Assembly (NCBI GenBank): GCA_029976075.1
Contig: JARKNW010000165.1
Location: 1-64,000, forward strand
DNA length: 64,000 bases
Direction: 5' to 3'
Source: Pleomorphomonas sp.
GTDB lineage: Bacteria > Pseudomonadota > Alphaproteobacteria > Rhizobiales > Pleomorphomonadaceae
In this document: piece by piece, positions 8,547-15,708 of the stretch
Numbering within the stretch: position 1 is the stretch's first letter
How the letters are laid out: every line of letters begins with the position of its first letter
Made by a program: the position numbers and the translations under genes
Notes under the pieces: generated by a model
The model's database searches: none
What the model was told of the DNA's origin: nothing
What the model saw: only the letters and a program-made list of their open reading frames with translations

Positions 8547-9488
8547 TTACCTCCTCCAGCCTGACAATCTGATGAGCTCCACGTTTTGAACGTATCGTGC
8601 CACCACAGAAACCGACTTCCAGCCGCCGCTTCGCATGATTGGCAGAATGCTGGCGCCATTGGCGACCATATCCTGAGCGGCACCCACGCGCATCGAATGC
8701 CCTGAAAGTCGTTTGGATACGTCTGCAGGCAGGCCCGCAGCCATAGCACGCTGTTTCAATATCCGGCCGATCGAATGTGGGTGCAGTGCATTTGGGCCGA
8801 CCACCTCCTGATTGACTCGACGAAATAGCCATCCTTCGGAAATGTTCGCGGCAGCAAGCCACGCTTTAAGTGCCTTGGCGGAAGGCGCAGAAATGAACCC
8901 GTCGCGTCCTTCGCCAAATGGATCGTTCTTGGCCCGCCGGATCAGGATCAGCATGCTTCCGTCATCAAGAACAGTCAGGTCTTCGAGCCTCAAGGCAGCA
9001 AGCTCGGACCGTCTGCACATGGTGTCGTAGCCGATCATCATGAGCGCGAGATCGCGAAGCCCTGCGAGGTCCTTGTCGCAAGCGGTGGCCAGCTTATCGC
9101 GAAGTTGTTTTGTAAGTCCCAGTGCCTGCTGTGCTCGGGCTGTCTTGCTACGGAGAGCTCGGCGCATGGCAATCATGACCTCTTCATCGTCAGCCGGATT
9201 GGCGAATCGGAACAAACGATGAACTTTACGGATGCCCGACAAGCGACGCTTGAGCGTATTTGCCGCTAGTCCCGGCGCTTGGGCTGCGATGAACGCTGCC
9301 AATGTGCTAGGCGAAGCGGGTAATGAACAAAGATTGTTGGCAACACACCAGCACTCGAAGCTCGCGAAATCGACGCGATAGCATCGAAGTGTCTCTTCAG
9401 AGTATGCTCCTTCAAGGCGATTGATCGCTTCATTCCAATTGAGGTCATTGGAGCTATTAGTCCCGTCGGAGGTCTGAAATTGGTCCAG
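8547..9488 (-). CDS. Tyrosine recombinase (phage-type integrase), start codon unclear
   Basis: A site-specific recombinase of the tyrosine family. The catalytic domain carries the first Arg in MCRRSEL, His and Arg in GHSMRVG, Trp in SGGWKS and the nucleophile Tyr in VARYVQN. An N-terminal core-binding domain (ETLRCYRVDFASFECW, then TLKRRLSGIRKVHR) is readable far upstream of the first conventional start, TTG 9302. The same frame stays open to a TAG at 9507-9509, but no ATG, GTG or TTG occurs in those 60-odd codons. The end given here, 9488, is a CTG. The gene may use an unusual start or have lost its original start. It is divergent from the XRE gene and probably drove mobility of this segment. 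Confidence 0.8.
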   Translation of the reverse strand: MDQFQTSDGTNSSNDLNWNEAINRLEGAYSEETLRCYRVDFASFECWCVANNLCSLPASPSTLAAFIAAQAPGLAANTLKRRLSGIRKVHRLFRFANPADDEEVMIAMRRALRSKTARAQQALGLTKQLRDKLATACDKDLAGLRDLALMMIGYDTMCRRSELAALRLEDLTVLDDGSMLILIRRAKNDPFGEGRDGFISAPSAKALKAWLAAANISEGWLFRRVNQEVVGPNALHPHSIGRILKQRAMAAGLPADVSKRLSGHSMRVGAAQDMVANGASILPIMRSGGWKSVSVVARYVQNVELIRLSGWRR

Positions 9489-9499
9489 TTGGTCTCTAT

Positions 9500-9520
9500 A
9501 ATGGTACTAAAGGTACCATT
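9500..9520. promoter_or_regulatory. Candidate operator between integrase and XRE regulator
   Basis: AATGGTAC (9500-9507) and GTACCATT (9513-9520) form a perfect 8-bp inverted repeat with a 5-nt spacer, 12 bp before the XRE gene and at the upstream edge of the integrase frame. This placement fits autorepression of the regulator and control of the recombinase. The binding protein is inferred, not shown. Confidence 0.5.
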
Positions 9521-9532
9521 TAGTCAAGTACT

Positions 9533-9781
9533 ATGATCACTGGCGCTCAGATCAGGGCGGCCAGAGCTGCGTTGCGCTTGTCTTCACAGGAGTTAGCGCG
9601 GGTGGCTGGCGTCGGGCAGCAAACCATCAAGCGTTTCGAGTCGGCTGACGGGGTGCCGCCGAGCCGTTCGGCGACGCTTGGCGCTATCCAGGCAGCTCTT
9701 GAAGCCGCGGGAATCGAGTTTGTCGGGACCCCGGATGACAAGCCGGGTATCCGCCTCCGCCCGCATGGTGATCGGCCATGA
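9533..9781 (+). CDS. Small XRE-family helix-turn-helix regulator
   Basis: An 82-residue DNA-binding protein that is almost entirely one HTH_3 domain. The first helix pair reads RAARAALRLSSQELARVAGVGQQTIKRFE, with recognition residues around GQQTIKRFE, and a C-terminal LGAIQAALEAAGIEF helix typical of small XRE regulators. There is no ribosome site before ATG 9533, so translation may be leaderless. It is divergent from the tyrosine recombinase and next to a symmetric operator candidate, which suggests it represses itself and the recombinase, as in mobile-element control modules. Confidence 0.75.
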   Translation: MITGAQIRAARAALRLSSQELARVAGVGQQTIKRFESADGVPPSRSATLGAIQAALEAAGIEFVGTPDDKPGIRLRPHGDRP

Positions 9782-10255
9782 CGATGATCGCGTTCTGAGT
9801 TTCCAAGGGGCACTGAAATGTGGGCGGCCGGAGGGTGCTGATCTCCCTCATGTGCAAATGGCAAAGACTTACAGCCGCCCACGCGAACCATGTATCAATC
9901 TTGTGATTGAAGCAGCTCTGTCATTTGGGGGGCGGGCGACCGGGACTGATGTTTCGGAGATGGAGCGGCAAGAGGAGGCTGATATCCTTCAGCGGCGATG
10001 ATGCAGCCTTCTATCGGTGCTTTTGAAGTGTCGTCGCGTTCGTGAGCGAAACAGCGGAACCGGGGAATCCGAGATGGGTTCACATAGTGCCAAGTCTCGC
10101 CGTCTTATCCCGCGAAATCCCGGATAATCCCGTTTGATCCCGGCAAATCGAAAATATCAAACGTTCGAGAACTGCCTTTATCAAGAGCGCCGACCAGATT
10201 GGTGAAAATAGCGCCAAGCGAAAATGTGGCAGCCCGTACCGCCTCAGTAATCGAC
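9782..10255. other. Gene-free stretch at the right edge of the accessory segment
   Basis: Short frames on both strands here show no recognisable domain, signal peptide or ribosome site. The only clear structure is a set of five 10-bp repeats at 10101-10150. Base composition changes to the high-GC pattern of the following operon after this stretch. Confidence 0.6.
10101..10150. repeat. Five direct 10-bp repeats, consensus CGNNNNATCC
   Basis: Units start at 10101, 10111, 10121, 10131 and 10141. Each begins CG and has ATC at positions 7-9; the last unit ends ATCG instead of ATCC. The 10-bp period is not a multiple of three, which argues against coding. It places identical half-sites on one face of the helix, as expected for cooperative protein binding. 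The location beyond the recombinase would suit arm-type recombinase sites or iteron-like operators. Confidence 0.6.
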
Positions 10256-10283
10256 TTGACATCGGCTAAACAGCCCATATAAC
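10256..10283 (+). promoter_or_regulatory. Sigma-70-type promoter of the amide operon
   Basis: TTGACA at 10256-10261 and TATAAC at 10278-10283 are separated by 16 bp, very close to consensus. Transcription would start near 10290, just before the two-hairpin leader. A strong constitutive promoter feeding an attenuator is the classic arrangement for ANTAR-controlled operons. Confidence 0.7.
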
Positions 10284-10298
10284 ATACATGCCTAATAA

Positions 10299-10364
10299 GT
10301 GAGCGATCGATAGATCGGTCCCTCACATGACATTGCTCCTAGCGAGCTGCGGGCAGCGTGGCCC
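10299..10364 (+). ncRNA. ANTAR-type two-hairpin leader RNA
   Basis: Hairpin 1 (10299-10326) has a 5-bp stem GATCG/CGGTC closing the hexaloop ATAGAT, then a C-C mismatch and a further 5 bp GTGAG/CTCAC. Hairpin 2 (10351-10364) is GGGC/GCCC closing the hexaloop AGCGTG. Both hexaloops have A at position 1 and G at position 4, the rule known for RNAs bound by ANTAR proteins. The 3' arm of hairpin 2 is also the first part of the terminator stem beginning at 10361, so forming hairpin 2 would block termination. The AmiR-like protein encoded downstream is the obvious binding partner. Confidence 0.72.
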
Positions 10365-10417
10365 CATGACCTTCCGGCGATCGTGAGATCGGATCGGACT
10401 GCGTCGTGGGGCTTTTT
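10361..10417 (+). terminator. Regulated intrinsic terminator in the amide operon leader
   Basis: GCCCCATGAC (10361-10370) pairs with GTCGTGGGGC (10403-10412), 10 pairs with one wobble, followed by five T at 10413-10417. The 32-nt loop contains a smaller CGATC/GATCG hairpin. It lies upstream of the first gene and competes with leader hairpin 2 for bases 10361-10364. Confidence 0.7.
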
Positions 10418-10444
10418 GCATTTTGTCGCCACGTCGAGGTTGCC

Positions 10445-11587
10445 ATGGTCGAAACGGTGAAAGTCGGTATCCTCTTTTCCTGCACCGGTCCCTATGCCGC
10501 TATCGGGCGTGACTGTCGTGACGGGGCGGCGCTTGCCTTTAGCGAGGCGGCGAACGGCTCCAGCAGCGAGATTTCTTTCGAGCCTGTCTACGCCGATCCT
10601 GAAGGAGAGCCGCGCGCCTACCTGGAACAGGCGCGGACCATGCTGCGCGACGAGGCGTGCCGGCTCATCATCGGAACCATCACCTCGCTGGCTCGCAAGG
10701 AAGTCATCCCGATCATCGAAAAGCATGACGGCCTGCTCTGGTACATCTGCCCTTACGAGGGCTTCGAGGCCAACGAGAACGTCATCTACAGCGGTGCGTG
10801 TCCCAACCAGCACCTGATCCCCGTGTTCGAGCACCTGCTGCCGAGGCAGGGGCGGCGGGTCTATCTCATCGGCGCCAACTATGTCTGGGGCTGGGAGATG
10901 AACCGCATCGCCCGCGATCTGCTGCGGGATGCTGGCGGTGAGGTGGTCGGTGAGCGCTACCTGCCGATCGAGGAGACCGATGTCGATCGGTTGATTACCG
11001 ACATCCAGAGCCGTCGGCCCGACTTCATTCTCAACAACCTGATTGGCCCTTCAAGCCACGCTTTCCTGAGAGCCTACAAGGCGCTGGGCGATGCCGATCC
11101 CGCCTTCCGGCCAGAGGTCCGCCCGGTGGTGAGCTGCGACCTTACCGAAGCCGAGATTGGCGAGATCGGCCTTGGTCTCTGCACCGGACATCTATCGGCG
11201 GCGAGCTACTTCGGTACCTTGGCAACGCCGGAGAACGAGCGTTTTCGCTCTCGGGCCGTCCGCGCGTTGGGGCCGGATCGCCGGCTTTCCTCATTCGTCG
11301 AGGGGGCCTATGTCGCTGTCAGCATGCTGATGGATGCCGTTCGCTCGGCCGGCTCCGACGAACCTGCCGCGGTACGCGCGGCGGTTCACGCCGGCTTGTT
11401 CGAAACACCCCATGGCCCGATGCGCATCGACCCGCGCACCAACCACGCCGCCCTGCCGTTCCACCTCGGCCGCATCCGAGACGATGGAAACTTCGACATC
11501 ATCGCCAGTCGCCCCGCCATTGCCGCAGACCCATACATGACGGCATCGCGTGACGGTGGTCGTTCCAGCCTGAGGGTGGTGTCATGA
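10445..11587 (+). CDS. AmiC-like amide/ligand sensor (periplasmic-binding-protein fold)
   Basis: A 380-residue protein of the AmiC/UrtA type 1 binding-protein family (VGILFSCTGPYAAIGRD at the N terminus; LIIGTITSLARKEVIPI and VYLIGANYVWGWEM further on). It has no signal peptide, matching AmiC, a cytosolic sensor that holds the antiterminator AmiR until an amide binds. ATG 10445 is chosen because GAGG lies 5 nt upstream. The GTG at 10406 sits inside the terminator stem and is unlikely. Its stop overlaps the ATG of the ANTAR gene (ATGA). In this operon its ligand is probably a short amide or a related nitrogen compound handled by the acetamidase-like enzyme; this is inference from gene order. 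Confidence 0.82.
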   Translation: MVETVKVGILFSCTGPYAAIGRDCRDGAALAFSEAANGSSSEISFEPVYADPEGEPRAYLEQARTMLRDEACRLIIGTITSLARKEVIPIIEKHDGLLWYICPYEGFEANENVIYSGACPNQHLIPVFEHLLPRQGRRVYLIGANYVWGWEMNRIARDLLRDAGGEVVGERYLPIEETDVDRLITDIQSRRPDFILNNLIGPSSHAFLRAYKALGDADPAFRPEVRPVVSCDLTEAEIGEIGLGLCTGHLSAASYFGTLATPENERFRSRAVRALGPDRRLSSFVEGAYVAVSMLMDAVRSAGSDEPAAVRAAVHAGLFETPHGPMRIDPRTNHAALPFHLGRIRDDGNFDIIASRPAIAADPYMTASRDGGRSSLRVVS

Positions 11588-12168
11588 CGGTGATCCCGGA
11601 CCTCGTCGGCCGCCGGGCGGTCATTCTCCATCGCCCCGACGACGGCGTGCAGCGGCTCGTGCGCCAGCTCGGCCTGCTAGGTCTCGAGGCACACATCCAG
11701 TGGGCGCCTCTCGATCTCGAAACGACGCCGGCCGATATTGTTCTCGTTGATGCCGATCAGGGATGGTCGGGACTACTGCCGTGGTCGGGCGGTACGGCAC
11801 CTGTCCCACTGGTGGCCCTGCTGCAGTCCGAAGCGCCGGGCCGCGTCGCCTGGGCCATCTCGGAAGGTGCGCTTGCAATCCTGCCGAAGCCGGTCACGCC
11901 TGCCGCGGTCTATCCGGCACTGGTGCTCGCCGTCACCGCCCACGCTCGTGCCATTGAACTGGCCGCCCGAATGGAGCGGCTCGAAGAAAGGCTTCGCATG
12001 CGGCCGCTGGTGCATGCCGCCGTCCGAGCTATCGAGATGGCCTCGCGCTGCGATGAGGAGGCCGCCTATGCCGCCCTGCGTCGGTCTGCCATGAAGCGCC
12101 GTATCACCATTGAGCAGACCGCAGCCGAGATGCTGGCCGGTATCATTCCCCTGTCGGAGGCCGGCTGA
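11584..12168 (+). CDS. AmiR-like ANTAR-domain transcription antiterminator
   Basis: A 194-residue protein, close to the usual AmiR length. The first 120 residues form a pseudo-receiver domain without the normal phosphorylated Asp context (DIVLVDADQGWSGL). A helical linker (AIELAARMERLEERLRMR) leads into a C-terminal ANTAR domain of about 50 residues (AVRAIEMASRCDEEAAYAALR, then AMKRRITIEQTAAEML). ANTAR domains bind paired hexaloop hairpins in nascent RNA and stop terminator formation. A leader of that form sits directly upstream of this operon. It overlaps both neighbours by 1-4 bp, so sensor, antiterminator and transporter are translated in series. Confidence 0.88.
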   Translation: MTVIPDLVGRRAVILHRPDDGVQRLVRQLGLLGLEAHIQWAPLDLETTPADIVLVDADQGWSGLLPWSGGTAPVPLVALLQSEAPGRVAWAISEGALAILPKPVTPAAVYPALVLAVTAHARAIELAARMERLEERLRMRPLVHAAVRAIEMASRCDEEAAYAALRRSAMKRRITIEQTAAEMLAGIIPLSEAG

Positions 12169-13016
12169 TGCGCATCGCCCGCGAACTCATACGCCGTCCC
12201 ACGGCCATCTTCGGCTTGATCGTGGTGCTCTCGGTGGTGATCGGCGCCTTGATCGCGCCCTGGATCGCGCCTTACGCGCCTGACGATCAATTGTTCGACG
12301 GCTTGACCCTCGAAGGCGCGCCTATCGGACCCAACGCCGCCTTTCTGCTTGGCACCGATACGCTCGGTCGCGATCTCTTGACCCGCCTCCTGTTCGGCGC
12401 CCGAACCTCTCTGATCATCGGTGTGGTCGCCAACGGTACCGCCGTCGCCATCGGCCTGGGCGTTGGCATGCTTGCCGGTTATCTGCGCGGTCCCGCCAGT
12501 AACGCACTGATGCGCTTTACCGACCTGATGATGGCTTTTCCCGCCTTGCTGCTCGCCATCGTGCTGGCCGCGCTGTTTCACCCGAGCCTCTGGATCGTCG
12601 CCATGGTGATCGCCATGGTCAACTGGGTTCAGGTGGCTCGCATCGTCTACACCGAGACGCGCGGCCTCGTGGAGCACGACTTCATTCTTGCCGAGCGCTC
12701 ACTCGGTGCCGGCCACGGCCGCATCATCTTCCGCCATATCCTGCCGCACCTGATGCCAACGGCCATCGTCTGGGGCACGCTTGGCATCGCCACCACGGTT
12801 CTGCTCGAGGCGACGCTGTCCTTCCTCGGCGTCGGGGTACAGCCGCCCGAGCCGTCCTGGGGCAACATCATCTTCGAAAGCCAGAGCTTCTTCACCTCGG
12901 CGCCCTGGCTGGTGATCTTCCCGGGCATCGCCATCCTGCTGACGGCTCTGTCTTTCAATCTGGTCGGTGACGCGCTGCGCGACATTCTCGACCCCACCCA
13001 GCGCGGGAGGATGTGA
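12168..13016 (+). CDS. ABC transporter permease (DppC/NikC type)
   Basis: A 282-residue inner-membrane permease of the dipeptide/nickel-type family with about six membrane segments. The LLGTDTLGRDLLTRLLFGARTSL motif near residues 60-83 and the cytoplasmic EAA loop (AERSLGAGHGRIIFRHILPHLMP) are typical of the DppC/NikC subunit. Its ATG overlaps the stop of the ANTAR gene (TGATG). It would pair with the DppB-type permease that follows and the fused ATPase at 16650-18356. Confidence 0.88.
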   Translation: MRIARELIRRPTAIFGLIVVLSVVIGALIAPWIAPYAPDDQLFDGLTLEGAPIGPNAAFLLGTDTLGRDLLTRLLFGARTSLIIGVVANGTAVAIGLGVGMLAGYLRGPASNALMRFTDLMMAFPALLLAIVLAALFHPSLWIVAMVIAMVNWVQVARIVYTETRGLVEHDFILAERSLGAGHGRIIFRHILPHLMPTAIVWGTLGIATTVLLEATLSFLGVGVQPPEPSWGNIIFESQSFFTSAPWLVIFPGIAILLTALSFNLVGDALRDILDPTQRGRM

Positions 13017-13017
13017 G

Positions 13018-13938
13018 ATGGTCGAGCTGATCCTGCGTCGACTGGGCGGTGCCCTTATGATCCTGTTCGGCGTTGCAGCCATCACCTTTGTTCTGCTCTA
13101 TGCCCTGCCAGCCGATCCGGCGGTGCAACTCGCCGGCCGATCGGCCACCGCTCAGACAGTCGCCAACATCCGGCATGAGCTCGGCCTCGATCAGCCGCTC
13201 ATCGTGCAGTTCATCCACTACCTCGGCAATCTGGTTCAGGGCGATCTCGGCCGTTCCTACACCCAGAAGACCGAGGTGATGACGCTGATCCTCGCCCGCC
13301 TGCCGGCAACGCTCATTCTGATGGTGTCGGGCATTCTGGTTGAAGTGGTAATCGGCCTGACGCTCGGCACCATAGCCGCCCTCAATCGCGGCGGTGCCGT
13401 CGACCGGCTGGTAATGACCGTCTCCTTCATCGGCGTGTCGGCGCCACAGTTCGTCGTGGCCCTCCTGCTGCTCTACGTTTTCGCTGCGACGCTGCAATGG
13501 TTCCCGATGTCCGGCTTCGGCACGTTCAGCCACGTCGTGTTGCCGGCGCTTACCCTCGGCGTGCTGGGAGCCGGCTGGTATGCCCGCATGGTTCGCTCGG
13601 CGATGATTGACGTTCTCAATCAGGATTATATCCGTACCGCCCGCGCCAAGGGCGTCACCGAACGCACCGTGGTGCTGCGCCACGCAGTGCCTAACGCGTT
13701 GCTGCCGATCGTCGCCATGATCGGCATCGACATCGGTCAGTTCATGGGTGGCGTGGTGGTGGTGGAAGCGGTCTACGGTTGGCCCGGCATCGGCCAGCTT
13801 GCCTGGCAGGCGATCCAGCAGGTCGACATACCCATCATCATGGGCGTCACGCTGATTTCCTCGCTCGCCATCGTGATCGGCAACCTGATCGCCGACCTTG
13901 TCGCTCCGCTGATCGATCCCAGAATTCGGGCCCGTTAA
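13018..13938 (+). CDS. ABC transporter permease (DppB/NikB type)
   Basis: A 306-residue permease of the DppB/NikB type. An N-terminal membrane segment (LGGALMILFGVAAITFVLLY) is followed by the DPAVQLAGRSAT and GDLGRSY motifs that mark this subunit. The EAA loop reads RTARAKGVTERTVVLRHAVPNAL. ATG 13018 is chosen because GGGAGG lies 7 nt upstream; the open frame extends further upstream only into the preceding gene. The stop of that gene is at 13016, so the spacing is a single base. It forms the translocation pore with the previous permease. Confidence 0.88.
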   Translation: MVELILRRLGGALMILFGVAAITFVLLYALPADPAVQLAGRSATAQTVANIRHELGLDQPLIVQFIHYLGNLVQGDLGRSYTQKTEVMTLILARLPATLILMVSGILVEVVIGLTLGTIAALNRGGAVDRLVMTVSFIGVSAPQFVVALLLLYVFAATLQWFPMSGFGTFSHVVLPALTLGVLGAGWYARMVRSAMIDVLNQDYIRTARAKGVTERTVVLRHAVPNALLPIVAMIGIDIGQFMGGVVVVEAVYGWPGIGQLAWQAIQQVDIPIIMGVTLISSLAIVIGNLIADLVAPLIDPRIRAR

Positions 13939-14009
13939 TGGCCCCGATGACGTCGGGCCAGAGAGCCCGGCCAACGACAACAACCGCTTCAACAAAAAGG
14001 GGAACCCGC

Positions 14010-15626
14010 ATGACACATTGGCTGCAAAGAACCGCGCTGGCCGGACTGATGGCGCTGACGCCACTCGTCGCGCTGGCGGACGAGACGCCCGTCAAAGGCG
14101 CCACCATCACGGTTACCTACAAGGACGATATCGCCACCCTCGACCCGGCCATCGGCTACGACTGGCAGAACTGGTCGATGATTAAGAGCCTGTTCTCCCG
14201 CCTGATGGAATATACCCCCGGCACGGCCGATCTGGTGCCATCGCTGGCCGAGAGCTTCGAGATTACCCCGGATGGCCAGACCTACACCTTCAAGCTCCGC
14301 AAGGGCGTGAAGTTCTCCAACGGCCGCGAGGTTGTGGCTTCCGACGTCAAGTACTCCATCGAACGCGCCGTCAATCCCAAGACGCAGGGCCCCGGCGCCG
14401 GCTTCTTCGGTGCTATTGTCGGCTTCGACGCTCTTTCGGGCGGCAAGGCGGACGGTCTGTCTGGTATCGAGACGCCCGACGACCACACCGTCGTCTTCAA
14501 GCTGAGCCGGCCCGACGCCACCTTCCTGCATGTTCTCGCCATCAACTTCTCCTCCGTCGTTCCCAAGGAAGTCGTCGAAGCGGAAGGCCAGGACTTCGGC
14601 AAGAAGCCGGTTGGCTCGGGTGCCTTCGTCCTGAAGGACTGGGTGATCGGCCAGAAGCTGGTGTTCGAAAAGAACCCGAACTTCTACGTTCCCGACACGC
14701 CGAAGATCGACGGCTTCACCGTCGAGGTCGGTCAGGAGCCGCTGGTGGCGCTGTTGCGCCTTCAGAAGGGGGAAGTGGACATCGCTGGCGACGGCATTCC
14801 GCCCGCGAAGTTCCTTGAGATCAAGAACGGCCCCGACGCGGCGGACATCATCGTCGATGGCGAGCAGTTGCAGACCGGCTACGTCGCTCTCAACACCCGC
14901 GTAAAGCCGCTCGACAACGTCAAGGTGCGTCAGGCGCTCAACATGGCCGTCAACAAGGAGCGCATCACCCGCATCGTCAATGGCAGAGCCACGCCGGCCA
15001 ATCAGCCGTTGCCGCCGTTGATGCCCGGCTATGACAAGGACTTCAAGGGGTACGCCTACGACATCAAGAAGGCCAAGGCACTGCTCGCCGAAGCCGGCTT
15101 CCCCAAGGGGTTCGAGACGGCACTCTACGCCTCTTCGACCGATCCCAACCCCCGTATCGCCCAGGCGTTGCAGCAGGACTTCGCTGCCATTGGCGTCAAG
15201 GCGGAAATCAAGGCGCTGGCCAACGCCAACGTCATCGCCGCCGGTGGTACCGAAGGCGAAGCACCGATGATCTGGTCAGGCGGAATGGCCTGGATCGCCG
15301 ACTTCCCCGATCCCTCCAACTTCTATGGTCCGATCCTCGGCTGCGCTGGAGCCGTGCAGGGCGGCTGGAACTGGTCCTGGTACTGCAACAAGGATCTCGA
15401 TACCCGCGCCGTTGCGGCGGATTCGATGTCCGACCCCGCCAAGAAGGCTGAGCGTGCCAAGCTCTGGGGCTCAGTGTTCACCGATCTGATGGCCGATGCG
15501 CCGTGGATCCCAGTGTTCAACGAACGTCGTGTCGTCGCCAAGTCCAAGCGCATGGGCGGGCCGGGCAACTTCTATATCGATCCGACGCGCGTCATCAACT
15601 ACGACGCCATCTATGTGAAGCAATAA
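14010..15626 (+). CDS. ABC transporter substrate-binding protein (DppA/OppA family, SBP_bac_5)
   Basis: A 538-residue periplasmic binding protein of the extracellular solute-binding family 5. A Sec signal peptide (about 1-24, ending PLVALA|DE) precedes a family-typical N terminus (DIATLDPAIGYDWQNWSMI). Family blocks such as PDGQTYTFKLRKGVKFSNGREV and VGSGAFVLKDW follow. ATG 14010 is chosen for AAGGGGAA upstream and the signal peptide that follows it. Members bind oligopeptides, nickel, opines and other amide-containing compounds. The operon partners suggest an amide or small nitrogenous ligand, but specificity cannot be read from sequence. A strong hairpin follows the gene. Confidence 0.87.
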   Translation: MTHWLQRTALAGLMALTPLVALADETPVKGATITVTYKDDIATLDPAIGYDWQNWSMIKSLFSRLMEYTPGTADLVPSLAESFEITPDGQTYTFKLRKGVKFSNGREVVASDVKYSIERAVNPKTQGPGAGFFGAIVGFDALSGGKADGLSGIETPDDHTVVFKLSRPDATFLHVLAINFSSVVPKEVVEAEGQDFGKKPVGSGAFVLKDWVIGQKLVFEKNPNFYVPDTPKIDGFTVEVGQEPLVALLRLQKGEVDIAGDGIPPAKFLEIKNGPDAADIIVDGEQLQTGYVALNTRVKPLDNVKVRQALNMAVNKERITRIVNGRATPANQPLPPLMPGYDKDFKGYAYDIKKAKALLAEAGFPKGFETALYASSTDPNPRIAQALQQDFAAIGVKAEIKALANANVIAAGGTEGEAPMIWSGGMAWIADFPDPSNFYGPILGCAGAVQGGWNWSWYCNKDLDTRAVAADSMSDPAKKAERAKLWGSVFTDLMADAPWIPVFNERRVVAKSKRMGGPGNFYIDPTRVINYDAIYVKQ

Positions 15627-15657
15627 CAATGGCTTGACTGAAAGTTCGCGCCAGTGT

Positions 15658-15679
15658 GGGGGAGGAGTGATCCTCCCCC
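15658..15679 (+). other. Intercistronic hairpin after the binding-protein gene
   Basis: A perfect 9-bp GC-rich stem, GGGGGAGGA (15658-15666) against its complement (15671-15679), closes the tetraloop GTGA, with no T-run. Such hairpins protect the upstream mRNA from 3' exonucleases, letting binding proteins be made in excess over other ABC subunits. That role is inferred from the position between binding-protein and enzyme genes. Confidence 0.6.
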
Positions 15680-15708
15680 GCCAACCGGCCAAAGGGAGAT
15701 GAACCGCC

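Noticed and set aside
10105..10326. Minus-strand frames across the 10-bp repeats and the amide leader
   Set aside because: They have no recognisable domain, would overlap the strong promoter and the ANTAR hairpins, and the 10-bp period of the repeats does not respect codons.
10299..10417. A metabolite-binding riboswitch in the amide operon leader
   Set aside because: No known aptamer pattern is visible. The two hexaloop hairpins and the downstream AmiR-like gene explain the leader better.
10406..10444. Earlier GTG start for the AmiC-like gene
   Set aside because: The GTG lies within the terminator stem. ATG 10445 has a good ribosome site and matches the family N terminus.
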